A stretch of 44,457 bases of DNA, from positions 1 through 44,457 of the forward strand of contig CAMAZF010000018.1 of NCBI GenBank assembly GCA_945862985.1. The letters run 5' to 3'. The first letter of the stretch is position 1; each line of letters starts with the position of its first letter. This stretch comes from Bordetella parapertussis. GTDB lineage: Bacteria > Pseudomonadota > Gammaproteobacteria > Burkholderiales > Burkholderiaceae_A. The notes beneath the pieces were generated by a model. That model did no database searches. It was not told where the DNA came from and worked only from the letters and a program-made list of their open reading frames with translations. Both the position numbers and the translations under genes were made by a program. Below, in pieces: positions 33,274 through 41,586 of this stretch.

Positions 33274-34160
33274 GGCTGGCAGCAGATAAGCGCCGTGCCT
33301 TGCGCGCTGCGCTCAGAGGCACCGATCCGCTCTCGGCTCCGGGGGTCTATGACGGCTACGGTCTTCGTCTGGTTCAGGCGGCGGGCTTTTCCTTCGCCTA
33401 CGTCTCCGGTAATGCAGTGTCCGCCTGTCTCTTGGGCCGACCCGACCTTGGCTTGGTGGATCTCACCCTCATGGCCGATCACCTTCGACGCATTACGCCT
33501 TGTGTGGATCTGCCGGTCGTCTGTGATGCTGATGCCGGGCATGGTGGGCCTTTGAACATTCAGCGCCTCATCTATGAGTTTGAGCAGGCCGGTGTGGCGG
33601 GGCTCCACATTGAAGATCAGGTGCAGCCCAAGCAGTGTGCGCAGCTCCCAGGAGCCCGCTCCGTGGTCTCTCGGGAAGAGGCCGTGGCTCGTATTCGTGC
33701 GGCCTGTGCAGCCCGCTCCGGGCCAGCCGAGGATGCCATGGTGGTGATTGGTCGAACTGACTGTGCTGCTGCGCTGGGGGATGACGAGGCGATCGAACGT
33801 GCCCAGGCATACCTCCAGGCTGGAGCCGATGCCGTATTCGTTGAGCTCAAGCCCAGCCCCGATCTCCTCATTCGAGTTCGGAAGGCTCGGGAGCGCGTGG
33901 GTGGACCCTGCGTGGTCAACATGAGTGTGGATTCAAGCCTCATGGCCCTCGACCCATCATCGTGGCGCGCGGCAGGCATTGACCTCGCAATCTTTCCGGC
34001 GCTGGCTCGCGGCGCATTCGGACAGGCCATGCAAGAGGCCCTCGCGCTTCTCGCTTCTGGCCAACACCAGGCCCTCTCCCAGAGGCTGCTCTCATCCCAG
34101 TCCTATGGGGAGGTGCTGGGCCTGTCCGAGGCCCAGGCCTGGTCGGCTCAGTTTGAGTGA
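33270..34160 (+). CDS. Isocitrate lyase/PEP mutase-family enzyme (2,3-dimethylmalate or methylisocitrate lyase-like)
   Basis: A 296-residue TIM-barrel protein. APGVYDGYGLRLVQAAGF, the metal-binding DADAG (86-90) and HIEDQVQPK (113-121) match the lyase branch of the family. The usual active-site loop K(K/R)CGH reads K121-Q-C123-A-Q125: the catalytic Cys is kept but Gly-His are replaced. That supports carbon-carbon cleavage with an altered substrate pocket. It is the third gene of the hydro-lyase operon. A role in cleaving the isomerised acid into two smaller acids is inferred. Confidence 0.85.
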   Translation: MRLAADKRRALRAALRGTDPLSAPGVYDGYGLRLVQAAGFSFAYVSGNAVSACLLGRPDLGLVDLTLMADHLRRITPCVDLPVVCDADAGHGGPLNIQRLIYEFEQAGVAGLHIEDQVQPKQCAQLPGARSVVSREEAVARIRAACAARSGPAEDAMVVIGRTDCAAALGDDEAIERAQAYLQAGADAVFVELKPSPDLLIRVRKARERVGGPCVVNMSVDSSLMALDPSSWRAAGIDLAIFPALARGAFGQAMQEALALLASGQHQALSQRLLSSQSYGEVLGLSEAQAWSAQFE

Positions 34161-34169
34161 CCGTCCTGC

Positions 34170-35177
34170 TCAGCTGTGCCTTGCGCGAGCAAGTTTGATG
34201 GCCACGTCAAGGGCGCGGCGCATCGCACCTGGGTGAGCCTTGCCCTGACCCACAATGTCGTAGGCCGTCCCGTGGGCAGGTGTCGTGTAGAGCGTCTTGA
34301 GCCCGCCCGTCAGGGTCACGCCCTCTGAAAAGCCCAGGAGCTTCGTCGCAATCTGCCCCTGGTCGTGATACATGATGACCACGGCGTCGAAGGCTCCAGC
34401 CTTCGCCTTGAGAAAGACCGTGTCGGAGGGGAAGGGCCCCTCGGTCGCCAGGCCCTGAAGGCGCAGGGCCTCCAGGGTGGGGCCAATGATCTCAATCTCT
34501 TCTCGCCCAAAGAGGCCGCCCTCACCGCCGTGGGGGTTAAGGGCCGCGACGCCAATGCGAGGGCGCTCCATGCCCATCCCTGTCAGCACCGTGTGCGCAA
34601 GACGCACGGCCCCCTCAATGCGCTCGGGAATGACCAGGTCCACGGCCTCGCGTAGGCTCACGTGTGAGGTGACACGGAAGGTACAGAAGAGGTTGATGAG
34701 GTTGACCTCGCCGTAATAGCCCTGATGCTGATTCCAGTCTGCAAACATGGCGTGCTCATCGAGGTACTTCCAGCCGCCTCGATTCATCGCCCCTTTATTG
34801 AGGGGCGCGAAACACACCGCATCGATGTCGCCTGTGAGCGCCAGGTCGGTCATGACCTTGAGCGTCTCACCGCACAGGCGCCCAGACTCTGGGGATGCAG
34901 CGCCGCGTTGGAAGTCGCTGGGGTTGGTGTTCTTGAGGTCGATGAGGGGAATGACTGGGGTGGCCCAGCTGGCCTGTGAGAGGGATTCGATGGGCTGAAC
35001 CTCCAACGAGCAGCCGGCATCTTGCATGCCAAGATCGAGGACCCTTCGGTCTCCAATCACCACCACGCGCGCCTCCTCATGAAGGCTAGGGTCTGCCAAC
35101 ACACGAGCGGCGACTTCCGGGCCAATACCGGTCACGTCACCGAGCATGAGGCCGATGAGAGGGCGGTGCTGCTGCAT
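34170..35177 (-). CDS. PdxA-family dehydrogenase (PdxA2-like)
   Basis: A 335-residue NAD-dependent oxidative decarboxylase of the PdxA family. GDVTGIGPE opens the protein (PdxA itself has GDPAGIGPE). Metal-binding histidines are H172 (SHVSLREAV), H216 (NPHGGEGG) and H271 (YHDQGQIA). Catabolic PdxA2 proteins oxidise 4-phosphoerythronate or -threonate and related hydroxyacids, and several unassigned members lie in carboxylate clusters. AGGAGT lies 7 nt before ATG 35177. It is the last gene of the minus operon and ends 9 nt from the convergent lyase gene. A vitamin B6 role is unlikely in this context. Confidence 0.82.
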   Translation of the reverse strand: MQQHRPLIGLMLGDVTGIGPEVAARVLADPSLHEEARVVVIGDRRVLDLGMQDAGCSLEVQPIESLSQASWATPVIPLIDLKNTNPSDFQRGAASPESGRLCGETLKVMTDLALTGDIDAVCFAPLNKGAMNRGGWKYLDEHAMFADWNQHQGYYGEVNLINLFCTFRVTSHVSLREAVDLVIPERIEGAVRLAHTVLTGMGMERPRIGVAALNPHGGEGGLFGREEIEIIGPTLEALRLQGLATEGPFPSDTVFLKAKAGAFDAVVIMYHDQGQIATKLLGFSEGVTLTGGLKTLYTTPAHGTAYDIVGQGKAHPGAMRRALDVAIKLARARHS

Positions 35178-35187
35178 AGACTTACTC

Positions 35188-36096
35188 CTAAAGAGGGGAA
35201 AAGGGTAGACGCGGTCCCGCTTGAGACAGGTGGGAATGAAGGGGATGGCCAATCATGCGGGGGAGATCGGCGCTTGCGGCCATGAGACGCTCGAGAGACA
35301 CGCCAGTCTCAACGCCCTCGCAGTGCAGGAGGTGGACGAAGTCTTCGAGGCTTGCATTCCCCGAGGCGCCGGGCGCGTAGGGGCAGCCACCGATGCCGCC
35401 GGTGCAGGCATCGAAGTGCGCGACTCCAAGATCCAGTGCCGTCATCATGTTGGCCATGGCAAGGCCGCGGGTGTCGTGAACATGCAGCGTGATGCGCAGC
35501 GCCGGTGCCTCACGCTGCACAGACTGAACGAGTGCCCGAACCTGACTGGGGTAGGCCATGCCCGTGGTGTCACAGAGGCTGATGCCAGCGATGCCCTCGT
35601 CTCGAAAGACACGGACCCAATGCAAGACCTGTTCAAAGGGGACATCCCCTTCGAAGGGGCAGCCAAAGCTGCAGGAGAGTGAGGCATTGATGCTCACCTG
35701 GCCTTCCACTCGCCGAATGACCTGACGCAGGGTCGCAAAGGAGTCGGATGGGCTCATGCGCAGGTTGGAGCGGCTGTGCGACTCGGTGACGGACATGACG
35801 AGATTGAGCTCGTCTGGGTCACAGGCCATGGCTCGCTCGGCTCCGCGCTCGTTGGGAACCAGCACCGCCAGTGTGCAGCCCTCGCGTCGAGTGATGCCCT
35901 GCATGACCGCCTCAGCATCTGCCAGCTGGGGAATGGCTTTGGGCGACACAAACGAGGTGACCTCAATTTTGGGGAGGCCTGCTGCCATGAGGGCGTTGAC
36001 GTATTGGATCTTGTCTTCGGTGGAGACAGGCTTGGCCTCATTCTGAAGGCCATCCCGAGGGGAGACATCACAGAGCACCGCTCGAGTGGGTCGCAT
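35188..36096 (-). CDS. HMG-CoA-lyase-family enzyme
   Basis: A 302-residue TIM-barrel lyase. DVSPRDGLQNE (10-20), HVHDTRG with metal ligands H205 and H207, and GGIGGCPYAPGASGN with the active-site C238 are all present. The family cleaves 3-hydroxy-3-methylglutaryl-CoA to acetoacetate and acetyl-CoA; close relatives cleave citramalyl-CoA or other 3-hydroxyacyl-CoA acids. It lies 2 nt after the CoA-transferase gene, so a pair that activates a dicarboxylate with CoA and then cleaves it is the natural reading. Leucine catabolism proper is possible, but no other leucine genes are here. Confidence 0.88.
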   Translation of the reverse strand: MRPTRAVLCDVSPRDGLQNEAKPVSTEDKIQYVNALMAAGLPKIEVTSFVSPKAIPQLADAEAVMQGITRREGCTLAVLVPNERGAERAMACDPDELNLVMSVTESHSRSNLRMSPSDSFATLRQVIRRVEGQVSINASLSCSFGCPFEGDVPFEQVLHWVRVFRDEGIAGISLCDTTGMAYPSQVRALVQSVQREAPALRITLHVHDTRGLAMANMMTALDLGVAHFDACTGGIGGCPYAPGASGNASLEDFVHLLHCEGVETGVSLERLMAASADLPRMIGHPLHSHLSQAGPRLPFSPL

Positions 36097-36098
36097 GT

Positions 36099-37286
36099 CT
36101 AGCCCTGGGTGATGATGGAATCGAGGCGAAGCTGATTGATCTGCGCCTCACTCAGGCCTGCCTCAAGCAGGACGGCCTCGGTGTGCTCCCCGATCCTCGG
36201 CGCTCGACTGCGGATTTGTCCTGGGGTCTCACTCAGCTTAGGCACCACTCCGGGCTGGTGAACTGGAAGTCCGTCATAGGCCTCGGTCTTCAGAATCATC
36301 TCTCGGGCCCGGTAATGATCATCCTCGGCGATGTCTTTCGCGGTGTAGATGCGCCCGACGGGCACCCGAACCGCCTGAAGGGTTTCAATGACCGTCTCCA
36401 CATCTCGCGCCTGCGTCCACTCGGCTATGGCGTCGTCAATCTCGCTGGCGCGCTGGTTTCGGCCTGCGTTGTCTGCAAGGCTGGGGTCGTCGCGAAGGTC
36501 TAACCGCCCCATAGCCTCCATGAGCCGCTTGAAGATGCCATCTCCATTGCCCGCCACCAGGACCAGACCATCAGAACAAGGGTAGGCATTGGAGGGTGTG
36601 ATGCCAGGGAGCGCGGATCCTGCTGGCTCTCTCACCACGCCGGCTTCGGTGTATTCAGGTAGGAGGCTCTCCATGACATTGAAGACCGACTCATGCAGGG
36701 CCACATCAATCACCTGTCCTCGCCCCGTTTTCCTTCGCGCCTCCAGGGCTGCAAAGATGCCAATCACGCCATGAAGGGCTGCGAGGGTGTCTCCGATGGA
36801 GACCCCCACTCGAACCGGCTTGCGTCCAGGCTCCCCACTGAGATGTCGCAGGCCTCCCATGGCTTCGCCCACCACACCAAAGCCGGGGCTGTCTCGCCGA
36901 GGTCCGGTCTGCCCGAATCCTGAGATGCGCACCATGATGAGACCGGGGTTCTCCGCGCTGAGCGTCTCGTATGACATGCCCCATTTCTCCAGCGTTCCGG
37001 GACTGAAGTTCTCAATGAGGACGTCCGTCTGGAGGGCCAGCTGCTTGGCGAGCGCCTGGCCTTGAGGCTGTCGCAGATCAATGGCGATCGATCGCTTATT
37101 GCGCGACTGGACGTGCCACCAGAGAGAGGTGTCACCGCGCATGACGCGCCAGCGACGCAACGGGTCTCCCTCGGGAGGTTCGATCTTGGTGACCTGCGCA
37201 CCAAAGTCTCCGAGCGTCTTGGCGCAGAAGGGGCCCGCAATGAGCTGCCCCATTTCGAGGACTTTGAGTTCAGACAGTGCCAACAT
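36099..37286 (-). CDS. Family III (CaiB/BaiF) CoA-transferase
   Basis: A 395-residue protein. LKVLEMGQLIAGPFCAKTLGDFGA (in parts), KWGMSYETL and SRNKRSIAIDL are typical, and the catalytic Asp is D166 in GVSIGDTLAALHG. Family III enzymes move CoA between carboxylic acids through mixed anhydride intermediates. ATG 37286 lies within the 3' end of the monooxygenase gene, with a 17-nt overlap; an ATG 9 nt earlier is possible. Followed directly by the HMG-CoA-lyase homologue, it probably provides that enzyme's CoA-ester substrate. The donor and acceptor are unknown. Confidence 0.88.
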   Translation of the reverse strand: MLALSELKVLEMGQLIAGPFCAKTLGDFGAQVTKIEPPEGDPLRRWRVMRGDTSLWWHVQSRNKRSIAIDLRQPQGQALAKQLALQTDVLIENFSPGTLEKWGMSYETLSAENPGLIMVRISGFGQTGPRRDSPGFGVVGEAMGGLRHLSGEPGRKPVRVGVSIGDTLAALHGVIGIFAALEARRKTGRGQVIDVALHESVFNVMESLLPEYTEAGVVREPAGSALPGITPSNAYPCSDGLVLVAGNGDGIFKRLMEAMGRLDLRDDPSLADNAGRNQRASEIDDAIAEWTQARDVETVIETLQAVRVPVGRIYTAKDIAEDDHYRAREMILKTEAYDGLPVHQPGVVPKLSETPGQIRSRAPRIGEHTEAVLLEAGLSEAQINQLRLDSIITQG

Positions 37287-38466
37287 GACGCGCATCGTAG
37301 GCGTAAATGTGTGGCTGATCCATGAGGGTTTCTGAGAGCAGACGGAGCGCAAGGTTACGACCCCAGGCCAGAGGGCCTGAGAGCTGAAAGATCTCGCCCG
37401 CTCGAATGGCACCCGCCTGAACGGCCGCATTCCGTCTCCATCGCAGGTTCGCGAATGTGGCCAGGGCTTTCGCAGGCCTGTCTGGGTCCTGCCGCGCCAT
37501 CACGTTGGCAAGCACAACAGCGTCCTCTAAGCCCATGGCGGCACCTTGTGCCAAATGCGGCCGCATGGGGTGTGCGGCATCACCAATGAGTGCAATTCGA
37601 CCATCGGCTTGGGCGGCGGCCTGATGCAAGGGCGCTGTCGCCCAAAGGGGCCATGCAAGCCAATCCTGCGCCGCGAGCACGAGATCTCTCAGTTCTGAGG
37701 GATGAGGGGACAGGGCCTCGATCAGTGCCTGTGGTTCGACTGGCTCTCCCCAGCCTGGGCTGAGGTCTGCAAAGCTCGGGACGATGGCGACCATGGCCAG
37801 CGACTGCCCTCCCTGCACGGGATAGGTGACCAGATGCCGTCCTGGCGCCGAAAAGACCTGAACCGATCGCCCCCAGGCCGATGACGCATCCAGTTTCAGG
37901 ACGGTACGGACTGCTGTCTGGCCGGCTGCAACGGGTGCTTGAGCGGCGGGCAGGCTTGCGCGTAGTGGGCTCCAGAGGCCGTCGGCGCCAACCGCCCAAG
38001 GAGCCTGGAGACAGGCTCCACTCTGAAGTCTGAGCTGCACGCTGGAGTCCATCTCCTGTGCCGAGGCGATGGCCTGAGCCCATCGAATCTCGAGCCCTTG
38101 GGCCGCATGCGCTTGAAGCAGGATGCGACTCAGGTCTGAGCGAAGGATGGTGAGATAAGGCGAGCCGTAGCGCTCAACGGCTCTTGCCCCGAGCCGGAGG
38201 CTGCCCAGGGTGGCTCCGCGCTCGAGGGTACGAAGGATCAGTTGCTCGGGGTGGCCCGCTGCCTCACGTACGGCGGACCCCACACCCAAAGCATCCAATA
38301 CGCGGACTGCATTGGGACCGAGCTGAATGCCGCCTCCCGCGGGACTCGGCTGTGAGGCTTTATCTAGGGTGATCGAATGGATTCCCTTTTGGGCCAGCGC
38401 AATGCCAGCAGCCAGCCCTGCCACTCCGGCCCCCACGATCAGCGGTGGGAGGCGATGAGCGTTCAT
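37270..38466 (-). CDS. FAD-dependent monooxygenase (salicylate/3-hydroxybenzoate hydroxylase-like)
   Basis: A 398-residue class A flavoprotein monooxygenase. GAGVAGL (12-18) binds ADP, GADGLWS (160-166) is the DG motif, and GDAAHPMRPHLAQGA (295-309) is the GD motif that contacts FAD ribityl and flavin. The family hydroxylates aromatic or heteroaromatic acids with NAD(P)H. No ring-cleavage dioxygenase lies in the window, so its link to an aromatic pathway is unproven. It overlaps the upstream protease gene by 4 nt and the CoA-transferase gene by 17 nt, which places it in the same transcript. Confidence 0.87.
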   Translation of the reverse strand: MNAHRLPPLIVGAGVAGLAAGIALAQKGIHSITLDKASQPSPAGGGIQLGPNAVRVLDALGVGSAVREAAGHPEQLILRTLERGATLGSLRLGARAVERYGSPYLTILRSDLSRILLQAHAAQGLEIRWAQAIASAQEMDSSVQLRLQSGACLQAPWAVGADGLWSPLRASLPAAQAPVAAGQTAVRTVLKLDASSAWGRSVQVFSAPGRHLVTYPVQGGQSLAMVAIVPSFADLSPGWGEPVEPQALIEALSPHPSELRDLVLAAQDWLAWPLWATAPLHQAAAQADGRIALIGDAAHPMRPHLAQGAAMGLEDAVVLANVMARQDPDRPAKALATFANLRWRRNAAVQAGAIRAGEIFQLSGPLAWGRNLALRLLSETLMDQPHIYAYDARHVGTV

Positions 38467-39155
38467 GGTCCGTTGGGTGGTTGGAATAGGGCGAGCAGGG
38501 GGCTCATGATGAGATTGAGCGCGTCAAAGCTCAGCATCATGAGTGGTCGCATCCAGTAGTCGGCGAGCAATCCCGTGAGCAAGAGGCCCAGCAGAATGAA
38601 GAACCCGTAGGGCTCGACTCGTGAGACGGTGACGGCTGCGCGCCAGGGCAAGAGACCCACCAGAATGCGTCCGCCGTCCATGGGTGGAAGCGGAAGCATG
38701 TTGAAGACCGCCATGATGATATTGACCAGAATGCCGGCTTTTGCGACCTCTAGAAAGAATGGGTCTGGGCTTCCGAAGCCTGCCAAGAGTGTAAAGAGCA
38801 CAGCCCAGCCAATGGCCTGAAACCCATTGCTGCCTGGTCCCGCAAGCGCCACCCAGATCATGTCGCGCTTGGGGCGACGCAGGGCTCCAAAGTTCACTGG
38901 CACCGGCTTGGCATAGCCAAAGAGAAAGCTTCCGGCCGTGAGCACATAGAGTGCAATGGGAATCAGGATGGTGCCGACCAGATCAATGTGGGAGAGCGGG
39001 TTGAGCGTGATGCGACCGGCCTGCTCAGCGGTGTGGTCTCCGAACATGCGGGCGGCGTAGCCGTGCGCGGCTTCGTGCAGCGTGATGGCCAGCAAAACTG
39101 GGAGCGCATAGACCGAGAGGGTCTGGATCACACTCGCGAGATCAAAGGAGTCCAT
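38463..39155 (-). CDS. Site-2 protease family (M50) membrane metalloprotease
   Basis: A 230-residue inner-membrane protein with about six helices. The zinc motif H27-E28-AA-H31 (TLHEAAHGYAA) lies in the first helix pair, and FNMLPLPPMDGGRI supplies the third ligand Asp. GxxxN-type ALAGPGSN lies between. This is the short, PDZ-less YwhC/Rip-like group; substrates are unknown. ATG 39155 was preferred over an upstream start that would run into the tRNA gene. Its 4-nt overlap with the monooxygenase gene suggests read-through into the carboxylate operon. It could equally be an old housekeeping neighbour. Confidence 0.87.
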   Translation of the reverse strand: MDSFDLASVIQTLSVYALPVLLAITLHEAAHGYAARMFGDHTAEQAGRITLNPLSHIDLVGTILIPIALYVLTAGSFLFGYAKPVPVNFGALRRPKRDMIWVALAGPGSNGFQAIGWAVLFTLLAGFGSPDPFFLEVAKAGILVNIIMAVFNMLPLPPMDGGRILVGLLPWRAAVTVSRVEPYGFFILLGLLLTGLLADYWMRPLMMLSFDALNLIMSPLLALFQPPNGP

Positions 39156-39193
39156 ACAAGAGATGCCTTTGCGGAGCGGACGAGAAAAGAAAA

Positions 39194-39270
39194 TGGCGCG
39201 GCTGGCAGGATTCGAACCCACGACCCCCTGGTTCGTAGCCAGGTACTCTATCCAACTGAGCTACAGCCGC
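39194..39270 (-). tRNA. tRNA-Arg (anticodon ACG)
   Basis: A 77-nt cloverleaf: a 7-bp acceptor stem GCGGCTG/CAGCCGC, D-arm AGCTCAGTTGGATAGAG, anticodon stem-loop CCTGG-CTACGAA-CCAGG giving ACG (read as ICG), and a T-arm with GGTTCGAATCC. The 3' CCA is encoded (complement of 39194-39196), with G as discriminator. A T-rich tract follows. It lies 20 nt downstream of the FixJ-type gene's start-side neighbour region and upstream of the protease gene. Confidence 0.97.
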
Positions 39271-39289
39271 GCGAAAGAGCGGAATTCTA

Positions 39290-39919
39290 TCACGGGTTTT
39301 GTGCGGCACCAGGCACCGAGGCAGCCAGCGCTGTTTTCATGAGGTCTGCCATGGTGCGCGCCTCGATCTTGTCCATGATGTTGGCGCGATGCGCCTCGAC
39401 GGTCTTGATGCTGATGTTGAGGTCGTCGGCAATTTGCTTGTTCAGTCGACCCGCCACAATCCGCTCCAGCACTTGTGCCTCGCGTGGGGTGAGACGGGAC
39501 ACCAGCTCTTGTGCACGTTGGGCTTCTTGCACGCGCTCAGATTCTCCTCGGGCTTTCTCGAGTGCCTTGGCTGTCAGCGCACAGAGCTGTTCGTCGTTAA
39601 AGGGCTTCTCTAAGAAATCGATGGCACCCTTCTTCATACTCTCTACGGCCATGGGGACGGATCCGTGGCCAGTGATGAAGATGATGGGCAGTGCGACGTT
39701 GCGACGAATCAGCTCATCGTGGAGCTCGTTGCCGGTCATGCCGGGCATGCGCACATCCAAGATGAGGCAGCCAGGACCTGCAGGCATGGCTCCGAGGTAG
39801 GCAAGGAATCGCTCGGCAGATTCGAATGCGGCGACGCGAAAGCCATTTCCTTCAAGCAGCCAGCGCAGGGAATCACGGACGGCCTCATCGTCGTCTACAA
39901 CAAACACGGTCTCATGCAT
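39290..39919 (-). CDS. FixJ/NarL-type response regulator
   Basis: A 209-residue regulator. The receiver domain has VVDDDEAVRDSL (acidic pocket), phospho-acceptor D55 in CLILDVRMPGM, and the FITGHGSVPMAVESMKKGAIDFLEKPF switch region (shown in parts). A C-terminal LuxR-type helix-turn-helix (about 135-195) reads LTPREAQVLERIVAG...NKQIADDLNISIKTVEAHR. Its start overlaps the sensor kinase gene by 8 nt. FixJ-type pairs are often found beside the pyruvate dehydrogenase genes in Burkholderiales; control of aceE is a reasonable but untested inference. Confidence 0.92.
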   Translation of the reverse strand: MHETVFVVDDDEAVRDSLRWLLEGNGFRVAAFESAERFLAYLGAMPAGPGCLILDVRMPGMTGNELHDELIRRNVALPIIFITGHGSVPMAVESMKKGAIDFLEKPFNDEQLCALTAKALEKARGESERVQEAQRAQELVSRLTPREAQVLERIVAGRLNKQIADDLNISIKTVEAHRANIMDKIEARTMADLMKTALAASVPGAAQNP

Positions 39920-41450
39920 GGGTGGTCTCCAGGAGGAAAGGGTCTTGGGGCATTTGAGCCTCTAAGGGGAGGGAGAAACAAAACAGACTGCCGCCCTCGG
40001 GATTGTCTTCGAACCACAGGCGCCCTTGGTGGGCCTCAATGATAGACCGACAGATGTTGAGCCCCATCCCAAGGCCTTCTGCCTTCGTGGTGTAGAAAGA
40101 GTCAAAGAGTCGGTCACGAATCTCAGGGGGGACGCCCGGGCCCCGGTCGACCACGCAGAACACCATCTGCATGGATTGCACCCGCACGCGAACGCGAAGG
40201 GATCGGTCCTCGCTCTCTCGCATGGCCTCTAGGCCGTTCTTCACGAGGTTGAGCAGCACCTGTTCAATCAAGATGGGATCTACGTTCAGCGCAGGCAGGT
40301 GAGGGTCCAGCTCAGGCTTGATGGCCAGTCCGTATTGCCGGGCATCGATCTCGGCCAGGCCAATGGCCTCGGCCACAATCGTTGCAGGATCCACGAACTT
40401 GCGAATGGGGTCGCTGCGCCTCACAAAGCCACGGATGCGTTTGATGACGGTCCCGGCCCGCTCGGCCTGTCGGGCCGTCTTGTTGAGCATCTCAATCAGA
40501 TCGTCTGGAGGAATCACCTCCTGCTTGGAGGCGGCAGACCGAATGCGGGCTGCTGCGCCCATGGTGTAGTTGGCGATGGCGGTGAGCGGCTGGTTGAGCT
40601 CATGAGCGAGGGAGGAAGCCATCTCTCCCATATTGATGAGGCGGGAGGTCTGCTGCAGTCGGAGCTCTGTGTTTCGCTTGCTCTCCTGAATCATTCGTCG
40701 CTGCGTGATGTCGGTTGCAACCACCAACTGCACCACACGCCCATCGACCCACTGAATGCTTCGCATTCGAACATCAAACCAGCGCTGGGCAGAGGCGCTG
40801 AAGTACTCGCGACTCTCTGACCATGGCGTGCGAGGGGCCTCAGATAGGGCGCGGTGCCCCTTGTCGAGGGACTGACCGAACCATTTTCGGTAGGCCTCAT
40901 TGGCAAACAGAAGCTCGTTGTCGGGCAATGGAGGGGCCACGGAGACGGCCGCGTCGAGGGCCTGCAGCACCGTGATGAATCGCTCCTGCGCTTGTGCGAG
41001 CTCTTGTCGGATGCGGGTCGGCTCTGTGATGTCGTTCACCGAGGTCATCCATCCCACCTGCCGCCCATTCTCGTCTTGGAGTGGAGAGGTGTACATGCGA
41101 CAGGTCAGGCGAGTGCCATCTTTGTGCATGACTGTGACCTGACTATTGAGGCTGTTGATCTCTCCAAGCAGCAGGCGGCGAATGTTGAGCTTGTGCTGTT
41201 CGGTCTGTTCGGGTGGCCAATAGGCATAGGGCGGCATCTGTCCGATGAGATCGGACTGGCTCATACCGACCAGACGACAAAAGGCGGGGTTGACGTAGGA
41301 GATTCGACCCTGCAGATCGATGACCCTCATGCCTGTGGGCATGGAATTCTCCATGGCCCGCCGAAAGGCGATCTCTCGAGACAGCTCGGCCTCAGTTTTT
41401 CGGCGCTTCGGCCCGTAGAGGAGGCGAGAGAGGGCGGTCCACATGAACAC
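39912..41450 (-). CDS. FixL-like PAS sensor histidine kinase
   Basis: A 512-residue soluble kinase. Two PAS domains (about 30-145 and 155-255) are followed by the dimerisation/phospho-acceptor helix SSLAHELNQPLTAIANY with H283 and a HATPase_c domain with NLVKNGLEAM (N box), DRGPGVPP (G1) and GLGMGLNICRSI (G2). No membrane segment is seen. The PAS ligand is unknown; a haem-binding His as in FixL is not evident to me. It is divergent from aceE across 136 bp and is co-translated with the response regulator. Confidence 0.9.
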   Translation of the reverse strand: MFMWTALSRLLYGPKRRKTEAELSREIAFRRAMENSMPTGMRVIDLQGRISYVNPAFCRLVGMSQSDLIGQMPPYAYWPPEQTEQHKLNIRRLLLGEINSLNSQVTVMHKDGTRLTCRMYTSPLQDENGRQVGWMTSVNDITEPTRIRQELAQAQERFITVLQALDAAVSVAPPLPDNELLFANEAYRKWFGQSLDKGHRALSEAPRTPWSESREYFSASAQRWFDVRMRSIQWVDGRVVQLVVATDITQRRMIQESKRNTELRLQQTSRLINMGEMASSLAHELNQPLTAIANYTMGAAARIRSAASKQEVIPPDDLIEMLNKTARQAERAGTVIKRIRGFVRRSDPIRKFVDPATIVAEAIGLAEIDARQYGLAIKPELDPHLPALNVDPILIEQVLLNLVKNGLEAMRESEDRSLRVRVRVQSMQMVFCVVDRGPGVPPEIRDRLFDSFYTTKAEGLGMGLNICRSIIEAHQGRLWFEDNPEGGSLFCFSLPLEAQMPQDPFLLETTHA

Positions 41451-41467
41451 GAGTGTATCTGTCCTAG

Positions 41468-41483
41468 ACTAAATCCGTTTAGT
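41468..41483. promoter_or_regulatory. Inverted repeat in the fixL-like/aceE divergent region
   Basis: ACTAAA-TCCG-TTTAGT, two 6-bp arms with a 4-bp spacer, lies 17 bp from the kinase start in the 136-bp divergent region. A second loose inverted repeat, CACAA-N9-TTGTG, follows within 25 bp. Either could be a regulator site for aceE or the kinase. No promoter boxes are called. Confidence 0.45.
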
Positions 41484-41586
41484 TCACAATATGAAATGTT
41501 GTGCCGCATAGCGGAAAAAGCATTGTGTTGAGCGGGCAACTCCAGAACAATCAAGTCCAACCCAACACCCGCAAGAGGCCTTGCCC

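Noticed and set aside
34170-35177. Vitamin B6 biosynthesis gene pdxA
   Set aside because: The GDVTGIGPE opening and the carboxylate-operon setting point to a catabolic PdxA2-like enzyme; no other B6 gene and no ksgA is adjacent.
24389-38466. A chloroaromatic (2,4-D-like) pathway, from the TfdA-type dioxygenase, muconate-cycloisomerase-group enzyme, flavin hydroxylase and dehalogenase-like hydrolase
   Set aside because: No ring-cleavage dioxygenase, dienelactone hydrolase or maleylacetate reductase is present, and the four enzymes are spread over separate transcripts. The family labels alone do not support this pathway.
39912-41450. Haem-based oxygen sensing as in rhizobial FixL
   Set aside because: Two PAS domains are clear, but I cannot point to the haem-ligand His with its surrounding motif, so only the general FixL-like kinase layout is claimed.
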